Assembly (NCBI GenBank): GCA_041392845.1
Contig: JAWKLG010000016.1
Span: 62,001 to 126,000 of the forward strand
Origin: JAGQWW01 sp041392845
GTDB taxonomy: Bacteria; Bacteroidota; Bacteroidia; Chitinophagales; Saprospiraceae
DNA: 64,000 nucleotides
Reading direction: 5' to 3'
Part shown: piece by piece, positions 1 to 9,520 of the stretch
Position numbering within the stretch: the first letter of the stretch is position 1
Layout: every line of letters begins with the position of its first letter
Made by a program: the position numbers and the translations under genes
The notes under the pieces: model-generated
The model's database searches: none
The model's input: only the letters and a program-made list of their open reading frames with translations
What the model was told of the DNA's origin: nothing

Positions 1-47
1 GCAATTTTGTCTCGTCAAATCATTCAATCACCTAAAAGAAATTTACG

Positions 48-1007
48 ATGAAAAAGTTGGTTAGAATAATCGGTATTTCTGTGGCCATCATCTTCCTTTT
101 ATTAGCAGTTGCAGCAACTTATATTCAAATAACCGGCATCCCATCCTACGAGACTCAGTCACCAGCAATTCAATTGCCGACTGATTCTGCCTCGCTGGCT
201 CATGGGGAAGCACTTGCAAAAATTATTTGTGCAAGCTGTCATATGAACAAAGCAGGTGACAGGCTTTCCGGAAGTCAAATGACAGATGCTTCTGAAGAAT
301 TTGGAACCATTTATTCAGCAAATATCACTCATTCTAAATATGGTTTAGACCGATATTCTGACGGAGAATTGCTTTATCTTCTTCGAACCGGAATAAAGAG
401 AGATGGCCAATATTCACCGCCCTGGATGGTCAAATTGCCCTTAATGTCCGACAAAGATATTACTTCGATTATTGCTTACCTGCGTTCAGATGACGAGATT
501 CTAAAAGGAGTAGATAAGCCGGCACCACCAAGTGAACCATCCTTTTTAGTGAAATTTTTAAGTCATGTTGCGTTCAAACCACTTCCATACCCCGAAAAAC
601 CAATACTTGCACCTCCGGTTGAAAATACAGAAGCTTATGGCAGGTATTTAGCTGTAGGACGCTATGATTGCTTTGGTTGTCATAGTGCAGATTTTAAAAC
701 AGTTGACCCTATGGTTCCCGAAAATTCAGAAGGATTTTTTGGAGGTGGAAATCCCTTGACCAATGAATCCGGAGAGTTGGTGCGCAGTGCCAATATAACC
801 CCTGACCCGGAAACCGGTATAGGAAACTGGACAGAAGAAGAGTTTGCCAATGCAGTACGTTCTGGATTGAGAACCGGAAAACCCGGTTTGTCAACAGTAA
901 TGCCACGTTTTACAACCTTGACCGACCAGGAGATTCATGCACTTTATACCTATTTAAAAAGTATTCCTTCAATCAAAAAAGAAATAACCAGATATGCTGG
1001 TATGTAG
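48..1007 (+). CDS. Membrane-anchored diheme cytochrome c
   Basis: This is a 319-residue c-type cytochrome. An N-terminal hydrophobic segment (residues about 5-24) is a signal or anchor, placing the protein on the periplasmic side. Two heme-binding CXXCH motifs are visible, CASCH at residues 61-65 and CFGCH at 208-212, each starting its own cytochrome-c domain. The architecture resembles the cytochrome subunits that take electrons from periplasmic dehydrogenases. No dehydrogenase lies next to it, so the electron donor is unknown. It stands alone, about 220 bp ahead of an unrelated HD-domain gene. The diheme call is firm; the partner and pathway are not inferable. Confidence 0.85.
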   Translation: MKKLVRIIGISVAIIFLLLAVAATYIQITGIPSYETQSPAIQLPTDSASLAHGEALAKIICASCHMNKAGDRLSGSQMTDASEEFGTIYSANITHSKYGLDRYSDGELLYLLRTGIKRDGQYSPPWMVKLPLMSDKDITSIIAYLRSDDEILKGVDKPAPPSEPSFLVKFLSHVAFKPLPYPEKPILAPPVENTEAYGRYLAVGRYDCFGCHSADFKTVDPMVPENSEGFFGGGNPLTNESGELVRSANITPDPETGIGNWTEEEFANAVRSGLRTGKPGLSTVMPRFTTLTDQEIHALYTYLKSIPSIKKEITRYAGM

Positions 1008-1229
1008 AGTGAACTATTTTGTTCCGGTTGTCGTTTTCAGACAACCGGAAATTCCAGGGCGATTAGGCAGCGTATCCTGCCATTTTCAACGTTCTTTTTA
1101 ATATTGTTACTTTTTCTGTTAAATTCGTTTGCAATTTTAATCGAAAGAGTACAATTTGTAATTATCCAAATATATTCTTTTACCAGGTTTCCCCAAAACC
1201 ACCAAATCGTCTCTGAAAGAGGCCAAGTG

Positions 1230-1853
1230 ATGATCACATCAAAGGACAGCAAAAGGTTAATCAAACAGGCGGATGCCTTTCTGGAACTCCTGAATCAGGA
1301 TCCCTTTAAAACCTTGCGTCCGGAAAACGATTTGGAATTTGAATTGCTCAATCAACCCAAATTTATCAAAGGTCTGGACTGGGGCGTACCCAGGTTTGGT
1401 CACCCGGAAGGGAAAGTCCTGCTTCACGTAAAGGAAGTTTTGGAAAACATCGATCGACTCCAAGTTTCCGAAAAAGATAGAAGTCAGCTCCGCATCATTT
1501 CATTCGCACACGATACCTTTAAATATCTGGAGGAAAAAGGCAATCCTCGTGATTGGAGTAAACACCATGGTGCCATAGCCCGTCGATTTATGGAGAAATT
1601 CATAGACGATGAGGAAACCCTCGACATCATAGAATTACATGACGAAGCGTACCATGTCTGGTGTTTACAACATTACCACAAACAACCGGATGCTGCCTTA
1701 AGAAGACTGGATGATTTGATGGACAGGATTGATGGAAAGATTCAGACCTATTATAACTTTTTCAAAGTCGATACCTGTACAGGTGATAAAAATCAGGCAC
1801 CGTTAGAGTGGTTTGAAAATAATTTTACCGGATTTAAGCCTTTTGATTTTTAG
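1230..1853 (+). CDS. HD-domain protein (predicted metal-dependent phosphohydrolase)
   Basis: A soluble protein of 207 residues. The frame is open further upstream (from 1104), but I chose the ATG at 1230 because a purine-rich AAAGAGG lies just before it and the upstream extension is a hydrophobic, non-conserved-looking stretch. HD-type ligands are in order: H66, the H94-D95 pair, H112/H113 and D138. The HD superfamily hydrolyses phosphomonoesters or phosphodiesters of nucleotides; no substrate can be read from the sequence. Its stop overlaps that of convergent tadA by 4 bp, leaving no room for a terminator between them. Confidence 0.7.
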   Translation: MITSKDSKRLIKQADAFLELLNQDPFKTLRPENDLEFELLNQPKFIKGLDWGVPRFGHPEGKVLLHVKEVLENIDRLQVSEKDRSQLRIISFAHDTFKYLEEKGNPRDWSKHHGAIARRFMEKFIDDEETLDIIELHDEAYHVWCLQHYHKQPDAALRRLDDLMDRIDGKIQTYYNFFKVDTCTGDKNQAPLEWFENNFTGFKPFDF

Positions 1854-2302
1854 TTTCTTTTTGCCATAAAAAACTCTTTGATTAAGGCTGAACATTTGTC
1901 ACGAAGTATTCCAAATTCAACCTTGGTTTTAGGGTGCAACAAATTTCTTCCAATCTTTTCAAAACCTCTTTTTTCATCCTCAGCGGCATAAACCAGTTTA
2001 CCCAGTTGTCCCCATGCCAAAGCTCCGGCACACATTACACAAGGCTCCAGTGTAACATACAAAGTACAATCAGTAAGGTATTTGCTCCCGAGGTATTGAG
2101 CAGCGGCAGTCATGGCAATGATTTCTGCATGCGCTGTAACATCATTGAGTAATTCGGTTTGATTGTGTGCTCTTGCTATGATTTGATTGTTGCATACCAC
2201 CACTGCTCCTACGGGAACTTCTCCAGCTTCGTAGGCCTTTTCTGCCTCCCGGTATGCCTGGTTCATAAAATGTTCGTCACTAAATGCGGTTAAGGCTGCC
2301 AT
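1850..2302 (-). CDS. tadA: tRNA-specific adenosine deaminase TadA
   Basis: This zinc-dependent deaminase converts adenosine to inosine at the wobble position of tRNA-Arg(ACG). The protein is 150 residues, the usual length. The zinc site is complete: HAE at residues 58-60 (zinc His and catalytic Glu) and PCVMC at 87-91 (two zinc Cys). It is divergent from guaB, sharing a 160-bp intergenic region, and convergent with the HD gene. A related guanine or cytosine deaminase is possible in principle, but the N-terminal core and PCVMC spacing fit TadA well. Confidence 0.9.
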   Translation of the reverse strand: MAALTAFSDEHFMNQAYREAEKAYEAGEVPVGAVVVCNNQIIARAHNQTELLNDVTAHAEIIAMTAAAQYLGSKYLTDCTLYVTLEPCVMCAGALAWGQLGKLVYAAEDEKRGFEKIGRNLLHPKTKVEFGILRDKCSALIKEFFMAKRN

Positions 2303-2452
2303 AAGTCTGTTCTTTAAAAATGTTTCTAAACTTCCTTAGAATCAAGTGTTTCCGTCTTTTTGAAAGAAAATAAAATTTCGTCAAGAGGAAAAATTTATGC
2401 AAAAATGAAAATTCTTTGAAAAGAGCCTTTCATTTTTGGAATCAATTTTCCA

Positions 2453-2460
2453 TACCTTTG
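2453..2460 (+). promoter_or_regulatory. -7 box (TACCTTTG) immediately before the guaB start
   Basis: An exact match to the Bacteroidota -7 consensus TANNTTTG, ending only 3 bp before the best guaB ATG at 2464. A possible -33 element (TTTC at 2428-2431) sits 21 bp upstream. If functional, transcription would start at or inside the start codon, giving a leaderless mRNA. It may instead be a chance match. Confidence 0.4.
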
Positions 2461-2463
2461 CGC

Positions 2464-3957
2464 ATGGAACGCATAAAAGAACTACCGACCACAGCCCAGG
2501 ACAAGTTTCTTGGAGAATCTCTTACCTTCGACGACGTACTTTTAGTACCTGCATATTCGAATGTTTTACCCAGAGAAGTAGATGTATCAACTCAATTGAC
2601 CCGCGACCTGCGTATCAATGTACCCATCGTTTCTGCTGCAATGGATACCGTTACCGACAAAAGATTGGCCATAGCAATGGCTCGCCAGGGAGGTATAGGT
2701 ATCATTCACAAAAACATGAGTATTGAAGAGCAGGCAGAACAGGTGCGCAGTGTAAAACGCTCAGAAAGTGGGATGATCATCGACCCGGTTACATTAAGAA
2801 TTGATGCAACCGTTGGCGATGCCCTGAACTTGATGAAGCGATATAGCATTGGAGGAATTCCGATCATAAACGACCACAATCAACTGATTGGAATTTTGAC
2901 CAACCGCGATCTAAGATTTGAAACTTCCAGCTCCAGACCGGTTAAAGAAGTTATGACTTCCGGTAATCTGATTACCGCACCAGTAGGAACCAATCTGGAA
3001 CAGGCTCGTCAGATTCTTCAGCAAAACAAGATTGAAAAACTTCCGGTAGTGGACGACAATGGCAAATTAGCCGGGCTTATCACCTACAAGGATATCATGA
3101 AGGTGAAGAACTATCCGATTTCCTGTAAAGATGACTTAGGAAGATTGGTGGTGGGTGCTGCTGTTGGCGTAACCAGAGATATGATGGAGCGCGTAGATGC
3201 GCTTGTCAAGGTTGGAGTAGATGTGATTTGTGTAGACACTGCACACGGACATTCTCAAGGAGTATTGGATGCTGTGAAGGAGGTTAAAAATCATTATAAA
3301 GATCTTCAGATAATAGGAGGAAACGTAGCGACTGGAGCAGGAGCAAAAGCATTGGTAGATGCTGGTGTAGATGGAGTAAAAGTTGGAGTAGGTCCGGGAA
3401 GTATTTGTACGACACGCGTCGTTGCCGGTGTTGGAGTTTCTCAGCTTTCAGCCATTTACAATGCAAAAGAAGCCATCAAACATGCAGGAGTTCCAGTTGT
3501 CGGCGATGGTGGAATCAGATATTCAGGAGACATCGTTAAAGCCTTGGCAGCCGGAGCAGATACCATTATGGCAGGTTCACTTTTTGCCGGGGTGGAAGAA
3601 GCACCGGGTGAGACCATTATCTATGATGGTAGAAAATTCAAGGTATATCGTGGAATGGGGTCTTTGAGTGCCATGGCATTGGGTTCAAAAGATCGTTATT
3701 TCCAGGATGTTGAAGATGATTTGAAAAAATTGGTTCCGGAAGGAATTGAAGGTAGAGTGCCTTACAAAGGATCCATCGCAGAAGTGATGGTTCAATATAT
3801 TGGTGGATTGAGAGCGGGGATGGGTTATGCCGGAGCTGCTACTATTAATGACTTACAGGAAGCTCAATTTGTAAGAATTACCAATGCAGGTTACCTGGAA
3901 AGTCATCCACACAATATTACCATCACGAAAGAAGCGCCAAATTACAGCAGAAGATAA
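2464..3957 (+). CDS. guaB: Inosine-5'-monophosphate dehydrogenase
   Basis: This enzyme oxidises IMP to XMP with NAD+, the committed step of GTP synthesis. With the ATG at 2464 it is 497 residues, normal for the family. The frame is open from 2416, but that adds 16 residues absent from typical IMPDH, and TFDDVLL then falls at the expected distance from the N-terminus. Visible features are a (beta/alpha)8 barrel interrupted by a pair of CBS domains (about residues 95-220), the catalytic cysteine loop GPGSICTTR, and the DGG phosphate-binding turn. It abuts the convergent redoxin gene with no gap. Confidence 0.95.
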   Translation: MERIKELPTTAQDKFLGESLTFDDVLLVPAYSNVLPREVDVSTQLTRDLRINVPIVSAAMDTVTDKRLAIAMARQGGIGIIHKNMSIEEQAEQVRSVKRSESGMIIDPVTLRIDATVGDALNLMKRYSIGGIPIINDHNQLIGILTNRDLRFETSSSRPVKEVMTSGNLITAPVGTNLEQARQILQQNKIEKLPVVDDNGKLAGLITYKDIMKVKNYPISCKDDLGRLVVGAAVGVTRDMMERVDALVKVGVDVICVDTAHGHSQGVLDAVKEVKNHYKDLQIIGGNVATGAGAKALVDAGVDGVKVGVGPGSICTTRVVAGVGVSQLSAIYNAKEAIKHAGVPVVGDGGIRYSGDIVKALAAGADTIMAGSLFAGVEEAPGETIIYDGRKFKVYRGMGSLSAMALGSKDRYFQDVEDDLKKLVPEGIEGRVPYKGSIAEVMVQYIGGLRAGMGYAGAATINDLQEAQFVRITNAGYLESHPHNITITKEAPNYSRR

Positions 3958-4506
3958 TTAAGGTATCACACAGCATCGGGCCAGTTTTAAATAATCTGGC
4001 CTGGCTGATGCCACCTTATGAATGTAGCTGTCAATTATCTCCCCGTTTCTGATTACAAAAATCCCTGGCATTTGTGTGCTGTCTCCAAGGGTAGGATTTA
4101 ATTCCGGGCCACCGTGACCTTTTACTACGCCCGCTTCAAACCCTCTCATCCAGGTTCGCAATCCGTAGAGTTGTGAAAACGAGCCTTTGCCCAGTCCAAA
4201 TGTTCTGTAATACCTGCAGGCCGTATCAGAGATATGGGCAACCCCTTCCAGTTTGTATTTTTTAAAATAGTCTTCTGCGACTGGATTTTCGGCCATGTGC
4301 ACAAAGATGATTTGCATGCCTGTCTCTTCAATGCCGGCTCTCTGTTCTGCCAAATCGGCCAAAGATTCTCTACAAAATGTACAACCAAAATGTCGAAGGA
4401 AGATGAGCATGACCGGTTTTTGGGAAGAAACCTCCAGCAGGTTGGCTCCTTCATTGGTGTACATCTCTTCAAAATACTCTTTCCCAATACTTTTTAAAAG
4501 CATCAT
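3958..4506 (-). CDS. Peroxiredoxin-like protein (AhpC/TSA, SelL-related)
   Basis: A thioredoxin-fold protein of 182 residues. The redox motif is CTFC, preceded by MLIFLRHFG, which matches the SelL-related / PRXL2 branch of the AhpC/TSA superfamily rather than classical peroxiredoxins. The later TQMPGIFVIRNGEI stretch is the cis-proline strand of the fold. It probably reduces peroxides or acts as a thiol-disulfide oxidoreductase; the substrate is unknown. It ends directly against guaB, and its start at 4506 lies upstream of the mdh terminator, so it appears to be a separate unit. Confidence 0.75.
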   Translation of the reverse strand: MMLLKSIGKEYFEEMYTNEGANLLEVSSQKPVMLIFLRHFGCTFCRESLADLAEQRAGIEETGMQIIFVHMAENPVAEDYFKKYKLEGVAHISDTACRYYRTFGLGKGSFSQLYGLRTWMRGFEAGVVKGHGGPELNPTLGDSTQMPGIFVIRNGEIIDSYIHKVASARPDYLKLARCCVIP

Positions 4507-4607
4507 TTTTGATTTTGGCTTTAGCGAAACAACAAGGATGTTGGATGGTTCAAAAATAGAAAGTCACGGGATTTAATCATTTAAAAAACAAGCTATTTTA
4601 AAACGAA

Positions 4608-4638
4608 GAAGGCCGATTCTGTATTAGAACCGACCTTC
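4608..4638 (-). terminator. Intrinsic terminator of mdh
   Basis: A 12-bp imperfect stem (AAGG/CCTT, CG/CG and TTCT/AGAA blocks with two mismatches) around a 5-nt loop, 30 bp past the mdh stop. On the minus strand it is followed by a short T-rich run. Confidence 0.65.
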
Positions 4639-4667
4639 CAAATATCCTAAAACGATGGAAAAGGATT

Positions 4668-5600
4668 TTACAAATTCATTCCATTGTAAACATCCATAAC
4701 CTCTCTTACATGACCTGCTGATTCGTTCAGCAATGCCATTTCAGCATCGTTCAATTTCAATTCAATTACCTCTTCGATACCGTTTTTACCTAATTTAACC
4801 GGTACTCCAAGGAAGATATCTTTCAAACCGTATTCTCCGTTTAGATTTACGCAACAAGGGAAGATTCGGTTTTCATCTTTAACAATTGATTCAACCATCT
4901 GCGCAGCTGCTGCACCTGGTGCATACCATGCAGAAGTTCCCATCAATTTAACCAATTCTCCTCCACCAACTTTGGTGCGGTCAACGATTGCGTTCAAAGT
5001 TGCTTCGTCAATCATTTCCGTAACTGGAATACCTCCTACAGTAGTGTATCTTGGAAGTGGAACCATGGTGTCACCATGACCACCCATCAATACTGCCTGG
5101 ATGTCTTTTGGGCTTACGTTCAATGCAGTTGCAAGGAAAGCACGGTAACGGGCAGTATCCAAAATGCCAGCCATACCAAATACTTTATTAGATGGAAGAC
5201 CGGAAGCTTTGTAAGCGGCGTACGTCATCACATCCAATGGATTGGAAACTACGATGATGATTGGGTCTTTTGAATGCTGAAGGATAGACTCAGTAACCGA
5301 TTTAACGATTTTTGCATTGGTTCCGATCAAGTCATCACGGCTCATTCCCGGTTTACGAGGAATACCGGCAGTGATAACAACTACATCAGAATCTGCAGTA
5401 TCTTTATAGTCGTCTGTTCCTCTTAGCGCAGTGCTATAATAATCGATAGGAGCCTGCTGCCAGCTGTCCAGCGCTTTTCCTTTCGCCATATCGCCAGCGA
5501 TATCCAATAAAACTACTTCTTTAACGATGTCTTTATGCGCCAGGACATTTCCTACAGTTGCCCCAACATTACCGGCACCAATTACGGTTACTTTTGCCAT
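4668..5600 (-). CDS. mdh: Malate dehydrogenase
   Basis: This enzyme interconverts malate and oxaloacetate with NAD in the TCA cycle. I took the start at 5600 (MAKVTVIGAGNVG), giving 310 residues. The frame extends 17 codons further but would push the Rossmann glycine motif away from the N-terminus. The GAGNVGAT dinucleotide loop, the substrate-gripping PRKPGMSR arginines and the catalytic GGHGDTMVPL histidine are all present. The PRKPGMSR loop is of the malate rather than lactate type. A -7 box lies about 50 bp upstream and a terminator follows, so it looks monocistronic. Confidence 0.95.
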   Translation of the reverse strand: MAKVTVIGAGNVGATVGNVLAHKDIVKEVVLLDIAGDMAKGKALDSWQQAPIDYYSTALRGTDDYKDTADSDVVVITAGIPRKPGMSRDDLIGTNAKIVKSVTESILQHSKDPIIIVVSNPLDVMTYAAYKASGLPSNKVFGMAGILDTARYRAFLATALNVSPKDIQAVLMGGHGDTMVPLPRYTTVGGIPVTEMIDEATLNAIVDRTKVGGGELVKLMGTSAWYAPGAAAAQMVESIVKDENRIFPCCVNLNGEYGLKDIFLGVPVKLGKNGIEEVIELKLNDAEMALLNESAGHVREVMDVYNGMNL

Positions 5601-5648
5601 GATAGTCGATGATTTTATTTGATTCAAGAATGGTTTCAAAAAGGTTCG

Positions 5649-5656
5649 CAAAAGTA
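5649..5656 (-). promoter_or_regulatory. -7 box (TACTTTTG) upstream of mdh
   Basis: An exact TANNTTTG match on the minus strand, ending 48 bp before the chosen mdh ATG. It predicts a leader of roughly 40 nt. No convincing -33 TTTG is seen at the right distance. Confidence 0.5.
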
Positions 5657-5808
5657 AAAAAATTTAAACCCTGTCTAAAAGTTGAATCGTTAACATTTGT
5701 CAAATTCTTACTTATTTTCCACCTTGACTGCACTTTTCTGACAAGATTTATACTTCAGGTGCTTCGCAGGCCTTTGTTTTTATTAAAATTATTTAAAAAT
5801 ATACCTTC

Positions 5809-7422
5809 ATGACCTCCATTAGCGGGCAATTTGTAGACATTAAAAAAAGATCCATTTATCCTGTCATCGTGCATATTTCGGATGGGAAAATTAAAAATAT
5901 CGAAAAGGTAGAGCAGGCCCCCGAGCAGTATTTGATGCCCGGATTTATCGATGCTCATATTCATATTGAAAGCTCTATGGTGGTTCCTTATGAATTTGCC
6001 CGTGTAGCTCTGGCACATGGCACGGTAGCAACTGTCTCCGATCCACATGAGATTGCAAATGTGGTTGGTCTGGAAGGAGTCTATTATATGATTGAAAATG
6101 CCAGGGATGCCAGGTTGAAATTTCATTTTGGTGCTCCTTCCTGTGTTCCGGCGACTTCTTTTGAAAATGCTGGTGCAGACTTGGGTCCCGATGCTATCCA
6201 AAACCTGATGGCGAACCCAGACATTTATTATTTGTCAGAAATGATGAATTACCCGGGCGTTTTGTTTGATGATGAAATGGTCATGGAAAAAATCCGGATC
6301 GCCAAACTTTCAGGAAAACCCATCGATGGTCATGCTCCCGGTCTTCGTGGCGACGATGCATTGAAATATGCTTCGGCTGGAATTTCAACCGATCACGAGT
6401 GTTTTACCTTGGAGGAAGCCTTGGATAAAATTCAGTTCGGTATGAAAATCCTCATTCGAGAAGGTTCAGCTGCTAAAAATTTTAACGCCTTGCATCCCCT
6501 TTTTAAAAATCATGATGAGCATCTGATGTTTTGCTCTGACGACAAACACCCCGATGACTTGCTCGAAGGACATATTAATTTGCTGGTAAAAAGAGCGCTG
6601 GATTTGGGTTATGATCTTTTTGAAATATTATACGCTGCCTGCATCCACCCCAAAGAACATTATAAGTTGAGAAATGGGATAATGGAACCGGGAGATCCTG
6701 CAGATTTTATAGTGGTAGATTCTTTGACAGAATTTAATGTTTTAAAAACTTTCATTGATGGGGAACTGGTCGCTGAGAATGGAAAAACCTTTTTTAAAGA
6801 CAAAGTGCATGGTCACATCAATCAATTTAAAATAGGCAAAAAGAAACCGGATGATTTTAGGACTCCTGCCAAATCCAATCCTCAACCGATTATGGTTGCC
6901 ATCGATGGTGAATTGATTACAGAAAAGAAAGAAGTTGAATTATTGGAAGAAGGTGGATTCCAAATTCCCAACACGGCTGAAGATATTTTAAAAATAGCAG
7001 TCGTAAACCGATACAAGGAAGCTCCTGTGGCTACCGGATTTATAAAAGGCTTTGGAATTAAAAATGGAGCTTTAGCTTCTACGGTAGGACATGATTCACA
7101 CAATATTATTGTAGTGGGAACAGACGATGAATCCATTTGCAGGGCCGTCAACCTTTTAATAGAAAACATGGGAGGATTGTCGGCAATTCAAGGACAACTA
7201 GAGCAAGTAATTGGTTTGCCCATTGCCGGATTGATGTCAGATCAGCCTTGTAATGTAATAGGCAAAGCGTATGCAGAGATTGATGGGTTTGTGAAGGAAA
7301 TGGGATGTGAACTCAAAGCTCCATTCATGACTTTGTCCTTCATGGCTTTGTTGGTGATTCCTAAAATAAAAATGAGTGATTTGGGCTTGTTTGATGCGGA
7401 AGCATTCAAGTTTTACGACTGA
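5809..7422 (+). CDS. ade: Adenine deaminase
   Basis: A metal-dependent amidohydrolase of 537 residues converting adenine to hypoxanthine in purine salvage. The metal-binding GFIDAHIHIESSM motif lies near residue 45, followed by the HGTVATVSDPHEI and DGHAPG stretches typical of Ade. The C-terminal adenine-deaminase domain (NRYKEAPVATGFIKGFG, then VGHDSHNIIVVG) is intact. Its stop overlaps the convergent ABC transporter gene by 10 bp. It acts in the same purine network as guaB and punA elsewhere in the window, though they are not one operon. Confidence 0.92.
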   Translation: MTSISGQFVDIKKRSIYPVIVHISDGKIKNIEKVEQAPEQYLMPGFIDAHIHIESSMVVPYEFARVALAHGTVATVSDPHEIANVVGLEGVYYMIENARDARLKFHFGAPSCVPATSFENAGADLGPDAIQNLMANPDIYYLSEMMNYPGVLFDDEMVMEKIRIAKLSGKPIDGHAPGLRGDDALKYASAGISTDHECFTLEEALDKIQFGMKILIREGSAAKNFNALHPLFKNHDEHLMFCSDDKHPDDLLEGHINLLVKRALDLGYDLFEILYAACIHPKEHYKLRNGIMEPGDPADFIVVDSLTEFNVLKTFIDGELVAENGKTFFKDKVHGHINQFKIGKKKPDDFRTPAKSNPQPIMVAIDGELITEKKEVELLEEGGFQIPNTAEDILKIAVVNRYKEAPVATGFIKGFGIKNGALASTVGHDSHNIIVVGTDDESICRAVNLLIENMGGLSAIQGQLEQVIGLPIAGLMSDQPCNVIGKAYAEIDGFVKEMGCELKAPFMTLSFMALLVIPKIKMSDLGLFDAEAFKFYD

Positions 7423-9212
7423 TCTTCAGACTTTCGATCACTTTCTTCTTTGCTTTGTCTTTCAAATAGGTCGGCGTAATAACCACCATTTTTTAGCAAA
7501 GATTCATGATTTCCGGATTCTACGATTTTGCCATCTTCCAGAACAATGATTTGGTCAAATTCCAACAAAGCATAAATTCGGTGGGTGATAATAATAGAAG
7601 TTTTATCGGCCAGCGCATTTTGGAAATAATCCAGCACCTGCTTTTCTGTGTTGGTATCAACCGCACTCAGGCAGTCGTCCAGAATAACGATATCCGGCTT
7701 TTTGATAAGTGCTCTAGCAATAGAAACCCTTTGTTTTTGTCCGCCTGATAAGGTAACTCCTCTTTCCCCGACAAGGGTATCAAACTTATTGGGCAAGTCT
7801 ACGATGTCGTCGTAAACTGCAGCATATTTGGCGAATGATTCAATTTCAGCCAACTCTGCTTCCCTTTTTCCAAAGGCAACATTGGAAGAAATCGTATCTG
7901 AAAACAAAAATACATCCTGAGGTACATAGCCAATCCTTTTCCTCAAATTGGCCAAATCCATTTCGTTGATGTTGTTGCCATCCAGCAGGATTTTTCCTCC
8001 GGTGATGTCATACATTCTGACCAGCAAATCTGCAATGGTCGTTTTCCCGGAACCTGTTTTTCCAATGATGGCCATCTTTTGACCTGATTTCAGATGGAAA
8101 CTGACGTCTTTTAAGGCTTGAATCCCGGTATCCGGATAAACAAAATCTACATTTTCAAATTTAATCTCTCCTTTTAAAGGCAGCACCTTATCCCCAGGAT
8201 TGGTGATAGAAGGTTCGGTGTCGAGAAATTCGTTGATCCTTTTTTGAGAGGCAGCTGCTTGTTGAATTATGGATGCCACCCAACCTATGCTTGTAACCGG
8301 CCAGGTTAGCATGTTAACATAAATTACAAATTCGGCGATATTACCCGTGGTAAGTTCACCGCTTGCTACTTGCAATCCACCTACATAAACTGTAATGATG
8401 GTAGAAGTTCCAATCAATAACACCATGAGAGGAAAGAACATGGCATCTACCTTTGCAAGTCCCAGCGATTTTTCCTTGTAGTTTTCAACTTCTTCTCCAA
8501 AATAATCGCCCATTGCTTTTTCCTGCACATAAGATTTCACCACACGAATTCCGGAATAAACCTCCTGGGCCAAGCTGTTCAATTTGGCTAGCTGAGCCTG
8601 GATTTTCTCACTTTTTTTATTGATGATATTGGAAATATAATAAATGGAGATCGACAAAATCGGAAGTGGCGCAAGGCTGTATAAACTCAATTCCACATTC
8701 ACACTAAACATGGAATAAATCACCATCACAAACAACGAAATCAGGTTAATGCCATACAATACTGCCGGACCGAGATACATCCTGACTTTGGATACATCTT
8801 CCGTGATTCGAGCCATCAAATCTCCGGTATTGTTTCTTTTATAAAAAGCCAAATCCAGTTCCTGATAATGCTGGAAGATTTCTTTTCGAAGGTCATATTC
8901 GATGAGCCTTGAAACCACGATGATGGTTTGGCGCATCAGGTACATGAAGATACCCATCAGCAAGGCAAGCCCTAATACTATCAATCCAAATTTCAACAAA
9001 GCTCCACCCAGTTCAGAAGCCTGAACTTCTGATATTTCTGCTGTTCCACCATCAAACACCTTTACCTTTTCAATCACAAAATCCAGTGCTTCACGGATAT
9101 ATTGTGGTTGAAGTGCCCTGAAGTAATTGGAAAGTGATACAAATACCACCCCGGCGATCAAGCGCCAACGGTATTTGACAAAAAACTTATTCAGGTAAAA
9201 AAGGTGCTTCAA
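7413..9212 (-). CDS. ABC exporter (fused permease and ATPase)
   Basis: A half-transporter of 599 residues: an N-terminal six-helix ABC type-1 permease domain (about residues 20-320) followed by an ATPase. The ATPase shows Walker A GKTGSGKTT, signature LSGGQKQRV and Walker B DIVILDD. The residue after Walker B is Asp (LDDCLSAVD) rather than the usual catalytic Glu, as in one half of some heterodimeric exporters of the MdlA/YheI type. No second half-transporter is adjacent. The substrate is unknown (lipid, drug or peptide are the usual choices). Confidence 0.88.
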   Translation of the reverse strand: MKHLFYLNKFFVKYRWRLIAGVVFVSLSNYFRALQPQYIREALDFVIEKVKVFDGGTAEISEVQASELGGALLKFGLIVLGLALLMGIFMYLMRQTIIVVSRLIEYDLRKEIFQHYQELDLAFYKRNNTGDLMARITEDVSKVRMYLGPAVLYGINLISLFVMVIYSMFSVNVELSLYSLAPLPILSISIYYISNIINKKSEKIQAQLAKLNSLAQEVYSGIRVVKSYVQEKAMGDYFGEEVENYKEKSLGLAKVDAMFFPLMVLLIGTSTIITVYVGGLQVASGELTTGNIAEFVIYVNMLTWPVTSIGWVASIIQQAAASQKRINEFLDTEPSITNPGDKVLPLKGEIKFENVDFVYPDTGIQALKDVSFHLKSGQKMAIIGKTGSGKTTIADLLVRMYDITGGKILLDGNNINEMDLANLRKRIGYVPQDVFLFSDTISSNVAFGKREAELAEIESFAKYAAVYDDIVDLPNKFDTLVGERGVTLSGGQKQRVSIARALIKKPDIVILDDCLSAVDTNTEKQVLDYFQNALADKTSIIITHRIYALLEFDQIIVLEDGKIVESGNHESLLKNGGYYADLFERQSKEESDRKSEDQS

Positions 9213-9307
9213 TGCGGGTATTTTTTATAAAAATCGGGATGATTGGCCCCAAAGGTATAGAAAACCCGATTAGCAGTGATAAGTTTAATGATATGAGATA
9301 TAAAAAT

Positions 9308-9339
9308 GCTCGTGAGCTCGTTTGCTCGTGAGCTCGTCT
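9308..9339. repeat. Four-copy tandem repeat, period 8 (GCTCGTNN)
   Basis: GCTCGTGA and GCTCGTTT/CT units alternate four times without interruption. It lies in the 512-bp non-coding gap between the ABC gene start and the peroxidase stop. Confidence 0.8.
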
Positions 9340-9440
9340 GATTAGATCACGTAAATCGTAAATTCGACCTTCGACACTCGTCATTCCACAATTGAATGCT
9401 TCTACTTCGCACACCCTATTGCATAGGTTTGAAAAATTCG

Positions 9441-9476
9441 TTCTCCGTGTAGGACAGGGCATGCCCTATCCCTACA
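9441..9476. repeat. Dispersed element with GGGCATGCCC core, copy 1
   Basis: A 36-bp sequence starting TTCTCCGTG and ending ATCCCTACA. It contains the palindromic core AGGGCATGCCCT flanked by GTAGG and CCTAC. A near-identical copy lies at 33246-33281. Confidence 0.75.
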
Positions 9477-9520
9477 AATTGGTTACCTCATAAATCGTAA
9501 ACCGTAAATCGTACATTCTC

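Noticed and set aside
1104..1229. N-terminal extension of the HD-domain protein
   Set aside because: The ATG at 1230 has a purine-rich site just upstream and the extension does not look like part of an HD protein.
9187..9462. 91-codon open frame on the minus strand
   Set aside because: It runs through the period-8 repeat and the GGGCATGCCC element, has no domain-like composition, and overlaps the ABC transporter start.
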